Shown piece by piece: positions 19,521 through 26,797 of a DNA stretch of 64,000 nucleotides. How positions within the stretch are numbered: the first letter of the stretch is position 1; each line of letters starts with the position of its first letter. The notes under the pieces were generated by a model. That model searched no databases. It saw only the letters and a program-made list of their open reading frames with translations, and had not been told where the DNA came from. Origin of the DNA: Candidatus Amarolinea dominans (GTDB lineage Bacteria; Chloroflexota; Anaerolineae; SSC4; Amarolineaceae); contig JADJYJ010000004.1 in NCBI GenBank assembly GCA_016719785.1, positions 62,001 through 126,000 on the forward strand, read 5' to 3'. A program made the translations under genes and the position numbers.

Positions 19521-19747
19521 GCACACAAACCTATCTGCCGGAAGAGACGATGGTACGTCGAGGACTGGAAGCGCTGATGACTGCGCTAGGCCCGATTGAG
19601 ACAGCCCGTTTTCTCAATCTGCCTCGCTCCCGCTTTCCAGACTACGTGGAATGGCATCGGCAGTGGCAAACTCGCCTGTCCCCGCAGCCATTCTTCGATG
19701 AGGTCTTTGGTCCCGCGCCCGCCGTCGAGCTGGCTGCTGACCACTAA
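19517..19747 (+). CDS. Small partner of the PIN-domain gene, possible antitoxin
   Basis: A 76-residue helical protein whose ATG overlaps the PIN gene stop. The pattern ETMVRRGLEALMTALGPIETARFLN resembles a DNA-binding or helix-bundle segment. I do not recognise a named family. Its size and coupling fit a cognate antitoxin or regulatory partner. Gene order is toxin then partner, the reverse of classical vapBC. Confidence 0.7.
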   Translation: MSTQTYLPEETMVRRGLEALMTALGPIETARFLNLPRSRFPDYVEWHRQWQTRLSPQPFFDEVFGPAPAVELAADH

Positions 19748-19870
19748 TGCCGCTGGCTCGAAGTGGTGCGCCGATGCATCCCGGGGAAGACAGCATCTCG
19801 AACTGCTGACGGCAGCGAACAGGCTTTGCGAGGGCAGCAACTTGTGCCAAACCGGACACCTGGTCTGCGT

Positions 19871-20461
19871 TCAGCCCAGTCTAAGCTGAAACATCTCTCG
19901 CACCAACTGGCTGCGTTTTGACCCCACCGGCTCCGATTGCAATTGCTGGCAAATTTCGATATACCGGTCCCGGACTTCCTGGAACCTGGGAGTGCGATAC
20001 ATCTGCCCGGCCCATTCCAAAGCTGGCTCATCCCACAAAGAGAATATTTCGGCTGGCGCATAGTCAATGTAGCTCTTCTCCGCCCAATTGTCGCCATGCC
20101 ATATCTCAAGCCAGTCTTGCTTCAGGCCGAGTAGGGCAGGGAGCAGATAGAGATTATGCAACATGGTTCGAAGCAGTTTTCGGGAAGCGGCTTCTGTGTC
20201 GCCCGCCCGATACAAGGCCAATGACCAGCACAAGTGATCAAAAGGCTCTCCCATGTCGTCTGGAAGGACTTGTTCGAGCCACTTGTATGATTGGACTGCT
20301 CCTTCAGCATCGCCCAGTATCAAATAGAGTGCCCCAAGCAGGTATCGCTTGCCAGCGCCATCATCAATGAAGCCAAAGGCCCTGATATCCTTGCGCAGCG
20401 CGCGTTCGTAGCGCCGGATCCGCTCCATGATTTTCTTCGGCTCTGTTGGGAATGCATTCAT
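19871..20461 (-). CDS. Helical-repeat (TPR-like) hypothetical protein
   Basis: This encodes 196 residues without signal or membrane helices. Alternating helices such as LLGALYLILGDAEGAVQSYKWLEQVLP and LCWSLALYRAGDTEAASRKLLR have the small/large residue spacing of tetratricopeptide repeats. It is probably a protein-interaction scaffold. It converges with the PIN pair. No clear ribosome-binding site precedes the ATG, so the start is less certain. Function is unknown. Confidence 0.7.
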   Translation of the reverse strand: MNAFPTEPKKIMERIRRYERALRKDIRAFGFIDDGAGKRYLLGALYLILGDAEGAVQSYKWLEQVLPDDMGEPFDHLCWSLALYRAGDTEAASRKLLRTMLHNLYLLPALLGLKQDWLEIWHGDNWAEKSYIDYAPAEIFSLWDEPALEWAGQMYRTPRFQEVRDRYIEICQQLQSEPVGSKRSQLVREMFQLRLG

Positions 20462-20768
20462 CGTTGTTGCGGTTCATCATTCAATGGAATCATCAGGCTC
20501 TGACAGCTCAGCACTTGCGTAGCAAATCGTTCAGGGAAACCCACCGGTCCCGCCAGGCGCGGAACCCTCCATGGCGCTGTCATTGAATGCAGTATACTCC
20601 CCGACACCTTCTCTGTCAAGGGTGTTTTTGCCTGCAGCAGCCATTCCAACCGGGCGCACATCCAAACACAAGGAGCGCAACGACGCATCCAGGCCCGTCG
20701 CAAGGCGCGATTCGGCTGCCACCTCCGCGGTGAATACGCCTGGAAATGCTATCTGTAGCCATTCCTAC
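20462..20768. other. Intergenic, no gene seen
   Basis: About 300 bases between the TPR-like gene and the pan promoter. Frames here are short, lack ribosome-binding sites and have no recognisable product. No repeat is obvious. Confidence 0.5.
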
Positions 20769-20796
20769 TTGCCACCCGGCGCAGGTATGCTATAAT
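20769..20796 (+). promoter_or_regulatory. Promoter of the pan leader/operon
   Basis: TTGCCA (20769-20774), a 16-base spacer and a perfect TATAAT (20791-20796) precede the structured leader. Transcription would start near 20803, which gives about 250 bases of leader before panD. Confidence 0.7.
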
Positions 20797-20802
20797 CCTT
20801 TC

Positions 20803-20956
20803 TGCTGTTGACCACTGCGGTGGCGGCAAGCAGATGTGGATCGCAAACATCATAGAGTTCGATGTCGCTTGGATCGCACGACGACCGAGACGGCGAGGTA
20901 GACTGGGGCTGATTAAGCAACCTCTCGCACGTCTGTGCGAGAGGTTTTTTGTTTTT
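20803..20956 (+). ncRNA. Structured leader upstream of the pantothenate operon (candidate cis-regulator)
   Basis: Between promoter and terminator lies about 150 bases of non-coding RNA with alternative pairing. GATGT (20833-20837) can pair with ACATC (20847-20851), which can instead pair with GATGT (20861-20865). An outer CAAGC/GCTTG stem (20827-20831/20867-20871) encloses the second form. GGATCGCA occurs twice (20838 and 20871). Comparative work has described a 'pan' RNA motif in leaders of panB/C/D operons in Firmicutes, Chloroflexi and Proteobacteria. This could be a member, but I cannot match the consensus by eye. An independent small RNA is the alternative. Confidence 0.5.
20921..20956 (+). 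terminator. Intrinsic terminator in the pan leader
   Basis: A perfect 10-bp stem (CCTCTCGCAC / GTGCGAGAGG) with a GTCT loop is followed by TTTTTTGTTTTT. It lies downstream of the promoter and about 100 bases before panD, the expected place for an attenuator. Confidence 0.85.
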
Positions 20957-20958
20957 GT

Positions 20959-21030
20959 ATACTGTAAGCGGGAATAGACCTCGCTTTTCTGCCTACGGAA
21001 ACAGGCACAATTCGTGCCCGCTTGCAGTAT
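20959..21030 (+). promoter_or_regulatory. Long second hairpin in the panD leader
   Basis: ATACTGTAAGCGGG (20959-20972) pairs with CCCGCTTGCAGTAT (21017-21030) over 14 bp with one G-U pair. An inner TGCCT/AGGCA hairpin is also present. It ends 10 bases before the GGAGG of panD, so it could influence ribosome access. Confidence 0.55.
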
Positions 21031-21053
21031 TACCATTGCGGAGGGTGAAACGA

Positions 21054-21464
21054 ATGTTGGTACGCACGATGTTCAAGAGTAAGATTCATCGGGCCACGGT
21101 GACGGGCGCGAATGTGCAGTATATTGGCAGCATTACGATTGACGCCGACCTGCTGGCCGCGGCCGATTTGGTTGAATACGAAAAGGTGCAGGTGGTGGAC
21201 GTGGACAACGGCCAGCGCCTGGAAACCTATGTCATTGCCGGCGCGCCCGGCAGCGGCGAGGTCTGCCTGAACGGCGCCGCGGCGCGCCTGGTCTCGCCGG
21301 GCGACAAGGTCATCATCATGTCCTACGCGCAGGTGCAGGAGCCGATCCCCCAACCCTGGACGCCGACGGTGGTCTTCGTGGATGCGGACAATCGCATCGT
21401 GCAGGTGACGGGCGAAGAGAAGGCCAACACCCGCTTCGCCGATTATGTGCCGGAGATGAGCTGA
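21054..21464 (+). CDS. panD: Aspartate 1-decarboxylase
   Basis: PanD makes beta-alanine from aspartate for pantothenate synthesis. The 136-residue product has the standard N-terminus (RTMFKSKIHRATVTGAN) and the self-processing site YIGS. Cleavage at Gly25-Ser26 would generate the pyruvoyl cofactor. Later motifs (ETYVIAG, GSGEVCLNGAAARLV, DKVIIMSYA) match the family, and the length is normal. The ATG at 21054 is chosen over the one at 21069 because GGAGG lies 9 bases upstream and family members start with a similar [MI]xRTM. It is the first gene of panD-panG-panB-panC-coaX, after a leader with a terminator. Confidence 0.96.
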   Translation: MLVRTMFKSKIHRATVTGANVQYIGSITIDADLLAAADLVEYEKVQVVDVDNGQRLETYVIAGAPGSGEVCLNGAAARLVSPGDKVIIMSYAQVQEPIPQPWTPTVVFVDADNRIVQVTGEEKANTRFADYVPEMS

Positions 21465-21472
21465 ATTAAACG

Positions 21473-22387
21473 ATGAAGACCGCAAGCGCAGCCGAGTTCA
21501 ACGAGATGCCGCGCCCCACGCTGGCGATTGCCGGCGCGGGCCGTGTGGGCAGCGCGCTGGCCCTGCTGCTCGCCGGGCGCGGCTGGACCATCCGCGGCGT
21601 CTGGAACCGTTCGCCGGACCCGGCCGGCCGTCTGGCGCAGCAGGTCGGCGCAGCCGCGTGGACCGATCCGGCGCGCCTGGCCGAGGCGCAGTTGGTACTA
21701 CTGACCGTACCCGATGGCGCCATCGCAGCCTGCTGCCAGGCGGTGGCGCAGGTCGGCGGCTGGCGCAACGGGCAGGGCGTGGTGCATTGTTCCGGCGCGG
21801 TGGAGGTGAGCGCGCTGGCGCCCGCGCAGGTCGCAGGCGCGGTCATCGGCGGGTTCCATCCGCTGCAGGCGTTTGCCACCGTCGAGGCTGCGCTGACCGT
21901 GCTGCCCGGCAGTTTCTTTGCCCTGGAAGGCGCCGGGCCGTTGACCGCCTGGCTGCCGGCCCTGGCACAATCGTTGAACGGAACCTGGCAGTGGCTGGCG
22001 CCGGGCGCACGCCCGCTCTATCACGCCGGCGCAGTCTTTGCCAGCAACTACGTGGTGACCTTGTTCAGCGTGGGCGTGAATCTGCTGACCCAGGCCGGCC
22101 TGACGCCGACCCAGGCCTCCGCCGCGCTGCTCAGCCTGACCCAGGGCGCCGTGCATAACCTGGCGGCCGTCGGTCTGCCCGGCGCCCTCACGGGCCCCAT
22201 CCGCCGCGGCGATGCCGACACCGTGATCCGCCACCTGGACGCCCTGGATGCCACGGCCCCCGACCTGTCATCCCTTTATCGCGCCCTGGCCCGCCAAACC
22301 CTCCCCCTGGCCCAATCGCTCAATCTTGACCCCCAGGCGCTGGACGCCGTAACGCACGCTGTGAGGACAGAAATCCCAACCCGATGA
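21473..22387 (+). CDS. panG: PanG-like ketopantoate reductase (DUF2520 family)
   Basis: This encodes 304 residues with an N-terminal Rossmann motif (AGAGRVGSALALLLAGRG) and the Rossmann-like plus DUF2520 pattern (VVHCSGAVEVSAL, GGFHPLQAF, YHAGAVFASNYVV, LTGPIRRGD). PanG of this type reduces ketopantoate in bacteria that lack PanE. No panE or ilvC-like gene is visible nearby, and it lies between panD and panB, which supports the role. It begins 8 bases after panD, and its start has only a weak ribosome-binding site (an alternative ATG is at 21506). The family call is firm; the specific reaction is inferred from context. Confidence 0.85.
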   Translation: MKTASAAEFNEMPRPTLAIAGAGRVGSALALLLAGRGWTIRGVWNRSPDPAGRLAQQVGAAAWTDPARLAEAQLVLLTVPDGAIAACCQAVAQVGGWRNGQGVVHCSGAVEVSALAPAQVAGAVIGGFHPLQAFATVEAALTVLPGSFFALEGAGPLTAWLPALAQSLNGTWQWLAPGARPLYHAGAVFASNYVVTLFSVGVNLLTQAGLTPTQASAALLSLTQGAVHNLAAVGLPGALTGPIRRGDADTVIRHLDALDATAPDLSSLYRALARQTLPLAQSLNLDPQALDAVTHAVRTEIPTR

Positions 22388-22534
22388 ATTCTGAATGTTG
22401 AGCTTGCACTCCCGACGTGCGCACGAAAAATTCCCTGGCGTTGCCTATTCAGCATTCCGAATTCATCATTCAGCATTGATGCCCCCGCCACTTTGTACTC
22501 TGCACTTTGCACTTTGCACTAAAAGGAGCCTGTT

Positions 22535-23470
22535 ATGCGCAAAACCATTCGTCATTTTCAGCAGATGAAGGACCGCGGGGAGCGCATCCCCATGGTCACG
22601 GCCTATGATTACACGAGCGCCCGCCTGGCGGAGGCCGCGGGTTTGCCGATTCTCCTGGTCGGCGATTCGCTCGGCATGGTCATGCTGGGCTATGAATCCA
22701 CCGTACCGGTAACGCTGGAGGAGATGATCCATCATGCCAAAGCCGTGGTGCGCGGCACGCAGGTCGCGCTGGTAGTGGTGGACATGCCGTTCATGACCTA
22801 TCACCTCAGCCCTGAGCAGGCGCTTGCCAACTGCGGTCGCGTGATGCAGCAGACGGGCGCGCAGGCGGTGAAGATCGAAGGCGGGGCGCGCATGGCTGAG
22901 ACAGTGCGCCGCCTGACCGACAATGGCATTCCGGTGATGGGCCACATCGGCCTGACGCCGCAGTCGGTCAACCAGTTTGGCGGCTACCGGGTGCAGGGGC
23001 GCAGCCTGGACGCCGCGCGCCAGTTGCTGGCCGACGCCATCGCGCTGGAAGAAGCGGGCGCGTTTGCCATTGTGCTGGAACTGGTGCCGGCCGAACTGGC
23101 CGCGCTGGTCAGCAAGCGCGTGCATGTGCCCACGATTGGCATCGGCGCCGGCCCCGGCTGCGACGGCCAGGTGCAGGTGTGGCACGACATGCTGGGCCTG
23201 TTCGAGGACTTCGTGCCCAAGCACGCGCGGCGCTTCGGCGAACTGGGCAAGGCGGCCCGTGAGGCGCTGACCGCGTATGCGGCCGAGGTGCAGGCCGGCA
23301 GCTTCCCCACCGAGGCGCACAGCGTCAGCATGGACGCCGCCACCTGGTCGGCCCTGCTCGCCGCGACCGATGCAGGCCCGGCCGGCGAAGGGATGATCGC
23401 CGGCGCGGATGCGGCCAGCAGCGAGGCGACGGTCGCCATCTACGGGGGCAACGGTAAGCGCCGATCATGA
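22535..23470 (+). CDS. panB: 3-methyl-2-oxobutanoate hydroxymethyltransferase
   Basis: PanB transfers a hydroxymethyl group from methylene-tetrahydrofolate to ketoisovalerate, giving ketopantoate. The 311-residue product has the usual motifs MVTAYDY, VGDSLGMV, VVDMPF, KIEGG, GHIGLTPQ and GIGAGPGCDGQ. AAAAGGAG precedes the ATG. The C-terminus is about 35 residues longer than usual (Ala/Gly-rich). Its stop overlaps the panC start by four bases, so the two are coupled. The 147-base spacer before it contains short direct repeats. Confidence 0.97.
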   Translation: MRKTIRHFQQMKDRGERIPMVTAYDYTSARLAEAAGLPILLVGDSLGMVMLGYESTVPVTLEEMIHHAKAVVRGTQVALVVVDMPFMTYHLSPEQALANCGRVMQQTGAQAVKIEGGARMAETVRRLTDNGIPVMGHIGLTPQSVNQFGGYRVQGRSLDAARQLLADAIALEEAGAFAIVLELVPAELAALVSKRVHVPTIGIGAGPGCDGQVQVWHDMLGLFEDFVPKHARRFGELGKAAREALTAYAAEVQAGSFPTEAHSVSMDAATWSALLAATDAGPAGEGMIAGADAASSEATVAIYGGNGKRRS

Positions 23471-24300
23471 AACAGATCAGCACAACCGCAGAAATGCACG
23501 CGGTGCGGCGCAGCCTGAGCGGAACCGTGGGCCTGGCGCCGACGATGGGCTATCTGCACGCCGGGCATGTGGCCCTGGTGAAGGCCGCCCGCGCCGAAAA
23601 TGAGCATGTCATCGCGACCATCTTCGTCAACCCGACTCAGTTTGGCCCCAACGAGGACCTGGCGGCCTATCCGCGCGATTTCCCGCGTGATTTTGCCCTG
23701 TTGGCCGAGGCCGGCTGTGACATCGTCTTCACGCCACCCCCCGATGCCATCTATCCGCCCGGCTTTCAGACTTATGTCACAGTGGAGGAGGTGGCGCAGC
23801 CGCTGGAAGGCGCCCGCCGGCCAGGGCATTTTCGCGGCGTCGCCACGGTGGTCGCCAAGCTGTTCAACCTGACCCGCCCCACGCGCGCTTACTTTGGGCA
23901 AAAGGACGCGCAGCAGGTGCGTGTCATTCAAACGATGGCGCTCGATCTGAACTTCGACCTGGAGATCGTGGTCTGCCCCACGGTGCGCGAGCCGGACGGG
24001 CTGGCGATGAGCAGCCGCAACGCCTATCTGACGCCGGAGCAGCGCCGCGCGGCGCCGGCGCTCTACCGGGCGCTGACTGCCGGCCAGGAGGCGTGGAACC
24101 ACGGCGAACGCGAACCGGAGCGGCTGCGCCGTCAGATGGCCGAGGTGCTCGTCGCGGAGCCGCTGGCGCTGGTGGAGTACATCAGCGCGGCCGATGCCCG
24201 CAGCCTGGCCGAACTGCACGAATCGGCGAGCGAAAATGTGCTGTTGTCGCTGGCGGTGCGCATCGGCCGCACGCGGCTGATTGACAACCTGGTGTTGTGA
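23467..24300 (+). CDS. panC: Pantothenate synthetase
   Basis: PanC joins pantoate and beta-alanine with ATP to give pantothenate. The 277-residue product has PTMGYLHAGH (HxGH at 31-34), FVNPTQFGPNED, HFRGVATVVAKLFN, YFGQKDAQQ and the KMSKS-equivalent MSSRN. It matches the family length and all key motifs. It starts inside the panB stop (ATGA). With panD, panG and panB it completes the pathway from aspartate and ketoisovalerate. Confidence 0.97.
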   Translation: MKQISTTAEMHAVRRSLSGTVGLAPTMGYLHAGHVALVKAARAENEHVIATIFVNPTQFGPNEDLAAYPRDFPRDFALLAEAGCDIVFTPPPDAIYPPGFQTYVTVEEVAQPLEGARRPGHFRGVATVVAKLFNLTRPTRAYFGQKDAQQVRVIQTMALDLNFDLEIVVCPTVREPDGLAMSSRNAYLTPEQRRAAPALYRALTAGQEAWNHGEREPERLRRQMAEVLVAEPLALVEYISAADARSLAELHESASENVLLSLAVRIGRTRLIDNLVL

Positions 24301-24310
24301 ATGTAGACGG

Positions 24311-24357
24311 GCGACTGCAAGTCGCTGCAACGATTGCAAAGTCCACCTGCGTGGACT
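24311..24357. repeat. Pair of short palindromes between panC and coaX
   Basis: GCGACT-GCA-AGTCGC (24311-24325) and AGTCCAC-CTGC-GTGGACT (24340-24357) lie side by side. The second resembles parts of the dispersed element at 36251 and 52933. Confidence 0.6.
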
Positions 24358-24387
24358 AGCATCGGTGATGGCAGAAACGGAGAGGAT

Positions 24388-25161
24388 ATGCTACTGGCCG
24401 TTGATATTGGTAATACGAACATTGTGTTGGGCCTGTACGCGGGCGAGACGCTCAAGGCCCATTGGCGCTTGAACACCGTTCAAGGTAAAACGGCCGACGA
24501 GTATGCGGTGACGGTGCTCAGCCTGATGGAGCGCGCCGGCTTCGAGGCGCCCGGCAGCGTGACCGGCACGATCATCGCCAGCGTGGTGCCAGCGGTGACG
24601 CAGCCGTTCGTGGAGTTAGGCGAAAACTATCTGCACAGCAAGGTGCTGGTGGTCGGCGCCGGGGTGCGCACAGGGGTGCGCGTGCGCGTGGACAATCCGC
24701 GCGAGGTGGGCGCAGACCGGGTGGTCAACACCGCGGCCGCGCACAAGCTGTACGGCGGGCCGGCCTGCGTAGTGGATTTTGGCACTGCCACGACGTTCGA
24801 CGCGGTCAGCGCGGAGGGTGATTACCTGGGCGGGGCCATTGCGCCCGGCCTGGCCATCGCGGCCGATGCATTGGGTCAGCGCGCCGCGCAGCTCTTCCGC
24901 GTGGAGCTGACCGCGCCGCCCGATGTGATCGGCAAGAGCACGGTGCAGGCCATGCAGTCGGGCCTTTTCCTGGGCTATGTTTCGCTCGTCGAGGGCCTGG
25001 TCGCCCGCTTTCGCGCCCGCCTGGGGCCAGACATGAAGGTCATCGCCACCGGCGGCCTGGGCGAAGTGATCGCCCGCCACACCGATGTGCTGGAGATCGT
25101 GGACCCCTGGCTCACCCTCGCGGGTCTGCGCCTGATCTGGGAGTTGAATCAGGCGGGCTGA
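24388..25161 (+). CDS. coaX: Type III pantothenate kinase
   Basis: CoaX phosphorylates pantothenate, the first committed CoA step, and completes the operon. The 257-residue product has the ASKHA phosphate motif DIGNTNIVLGLY, the ADRVVN segment, VVDFGTATTFD and the GLFLGY/ATGG motifs. The start at 24388 has GGAGAGG just upstream and puts the phosphate motif at the N-terminus, as in the family. An earlier in-frame ATG at 24334 adds unrelated residues. Confidence 0.95.
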   Translation: MLLAVDIGNTNIVLGLYAGETLKAHWRLNTVQGKTADEYAVTVLSLMERAGFEAPGSVTGTIIASVVPAVTQPFVELGENYLHSKVLVVGAGVRTGVRVRVDNPREVGADRVVNTAAAHKLYGGPACVVDFGTATTFDAVSAEGDYLGGAIAPGLAIAADALGQRAAQLFRVELTAPPDVIGKSTVQAMQSGLFLGYVSLVEGLVARFRARLGPDMKVIATGGLGEVIARHTDVLEIVDPWLTLAGLRLIWELNQAG

Positions 25162-25172
25162 GGGAGGGGGGT

Positions 25173-25227
<55 letters not shown>

Positions 25228-25273
25228 TTACTCACCCCCCGGGCGGGGGCCCCCCCCGCGCGGGGGCATCCCA

Positions 25274-26068
25274 TCACTTGCCCTTGAACTGCGCGGGGCG
25301 GCGCTGGAGCATGGCCTGCACGCCTTCGCCAAAGTCCTGCGTAGCGATCAGTTGACTCTGCGCCCAGCCTTCCAGGGCCAGGCCGCGTGGGGTGTCGAAC
25401 ATGCCATTCAGCAGACGCTTGGCCATGCCCACGGCCAGCGGCGCGCACTGCATGATCTCCGCCAGCAGCCCATCGAGCGCGGCGTCGAGTTGATCGGCCG
25501 GCGCCACCTGGTTGACCAGGCCCCAGCGCTCGGCCAGCGCGGCGTCAATCTGGCGGCCGGTGAAGATCAGCTCTTTCGCGCGCACCAGGCCGACCGCCTG
25601 CGCCAGCCGCGTGGAGCCGCCGACATCGGGCACGATGCCCAGCCGGGCTTCGGGCAAGCCCAGGAGGGCGCCTTCGGCCGCGAGGCGCAGATCACAGGCC
25701 AGGGCCAACTCCAGCCCCAATCCCAGGGCGAAGCCATGCAGCACCGCAATCGTCGGCAGTTCCACCTGCGCCAGGCTGTTCAGCAGCGCCTGGAACTCCT
25801 CAGTAATCTCGCGCATGTGACGCTGCCAGTCCGGGCCATACGCGGCGGGCAGCTCGAAGAAGGCGTTCAGATCAATGCCGGCCGAAAAGCCCTTGCCGCT
25901 GCCGCGCACGACGATGGCGCGCACTCCCGCCGCACGTCGCGCTTGCGCCACGGCGCCGGGCAACGCCCGCAGCATGGGCCAGTTCAGCGCGTTGCGCTTG
26001 TCCGGCCGGTTCAAGATGATCTCGAAGACGTTGTCGCGTTGCTGGGTCAAAATGAGTTCTTCTGTCAT
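25274..26068 (-). CDS. Enoyl-CoA hydratase/isomerase family protein
   Basis: A 264-residue crotonase-fold enzyme. It has the oxyanion-hole segment (GSGKGFSAGIDL), the GFALGLGLELALACD motif with the first catalytic Glu, and the LPEARLGIVPDVGGSTRL motif with the second Glu. The Asp in PDVGG resembles dienoyl-CoA isomerases, so either hydration or isomerisation of an acyl-CoA is possible. Substrate is not predictable. It converges with coaX across the poly-G tract; the ATG at 26068 follows a GATCTCC/GGAGATC-type repeat. Confidence 0.92.
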   Translation of the reverse strand: MTEELILTQQRDNVFEIILNRPDKRNALNWPMLRALPGAVAQARRAAGVRAIVVRGSGKGFSAGIDLNAFFELPAAYGPDWQRHMREITEEFQALLNSLAQVELPTIAVLHGFALGLGLELALACDLRLAAEGALLGLPEARLGIVPDVGGSTRLAQAVGLVRAKELIFTGRQIDAALAERWGLVNQVAPADQLDAALDGLLAEIMQCAPLAVGMAKRLLNGMFDTPRGLALEGWAQSQLIATQDFGEGVQAMLQRRPAQFKGK

Positions 26069-26099
26069 ACAATCTCTGATCTCCGATCTCCGATCTCTC

Positions 26100-26789
26100 T
26101 CATCCCCGCGTCACGTGCCTGACGCCATGCGCGCCGGCCACGATGAGGTCTGTGGTCAGGCCGATGAACAGGCCATGCTCCACGATGCCGGCGCGGCCGG
26201 CCAGCCGGTCCGCCAGGGCCGCCGGGTCGTCCAGCGGGCCAAAGGCGCAATCCAGAATCAGGTTGCCCTGATCGGTGTGAAACAAGTCGCCACGGCTATC
26301 GCGGCGCCATGTCACCTGCGCGCCGAGAGATTGCAGAAAGCGCGCCTGCGCGCCCGCGCCGAACGGCGTGACCTCCACCGGCAGGGCAAAGCGGGTGCAG
26401 AGCGCGGGCGAGAGTTTGCTTTCATCCACCACGATGATTTCACGACGGCTGGCCTGCGCCACGATCTTTTCGCGCAAGAGCGCGCCGCCGCCGCCTTTGA
26501 TCAAATTCAGCGCCAGGTCCACCTCATCGGCGCCATCAATCGTCACATCCACCACGGGATGCTCGTCCAGCGTGGTCAGCGGAATGCCCAACTGCTGCGC
26601 GGCGTCGGCGGTTGCGATGGAGCAGGGAACGCCGACGATGTCGCGCAGGTCGCCCTGGCGCAGGCGTTCGGCCAGGCGATAGACGGCAAAAATGGCTGTG
26701 CTGCCAACCCCCAGGCCAACGACCGTGCCCGATTCCACCAAATCGGCGGCGAGTTCGGCCGCCTGTCGTTTCAATGTCGTGCTATCCAT
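26100..26789 (-). CDS. rpiA: Ribose-5-phosphate isomerase A
   Basis: This enzyme interconverts ribulose-5-phosphate and ribose-5-phosphate. The 229-residue product has the GLGVGSTAIFAV phosphate loop, the TIDGADEVD catalytic motif, KGGGGALLREKIVA and a late IVEHGLF segment. The ATG at 26789 gives the normal N-terminus; a longer reading would overlap zwf. It begins 8 bases after the zwf stop, so gnd-zwf-rpiA form one oxidative pentose-phosphate operon. Confidence 0.96.
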   Translation of the reverse strand: MDSTTLKRQAAELAADLVESGTVVGLGVGSTAIFAVYRLAERLRQGDLRDIVGVPCSIATADAAQQLGIPLTTLDEHPVVDVTIDGADEVDLALNLIKGGGGALLREKIVAQASRREIIVVDESKLSPALCTRFALPVEVTPFGAGAQARFLQSLGAQVTWRRDSRGDLFHTDQGNLILDCAFGPLDDPAALADRLAGRAGIVEHGLFIGLTTDLIVAGAHGVRHVTRG

Positions 26790-26797
26790 GAATTTGC

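Noticed and set aside
20949..21053. N-terminal extension of PanD
   Set aside because: The extra 35 residues read through the leader hairpin, lack a ribosome-binding site, and are not found in the PanD family.
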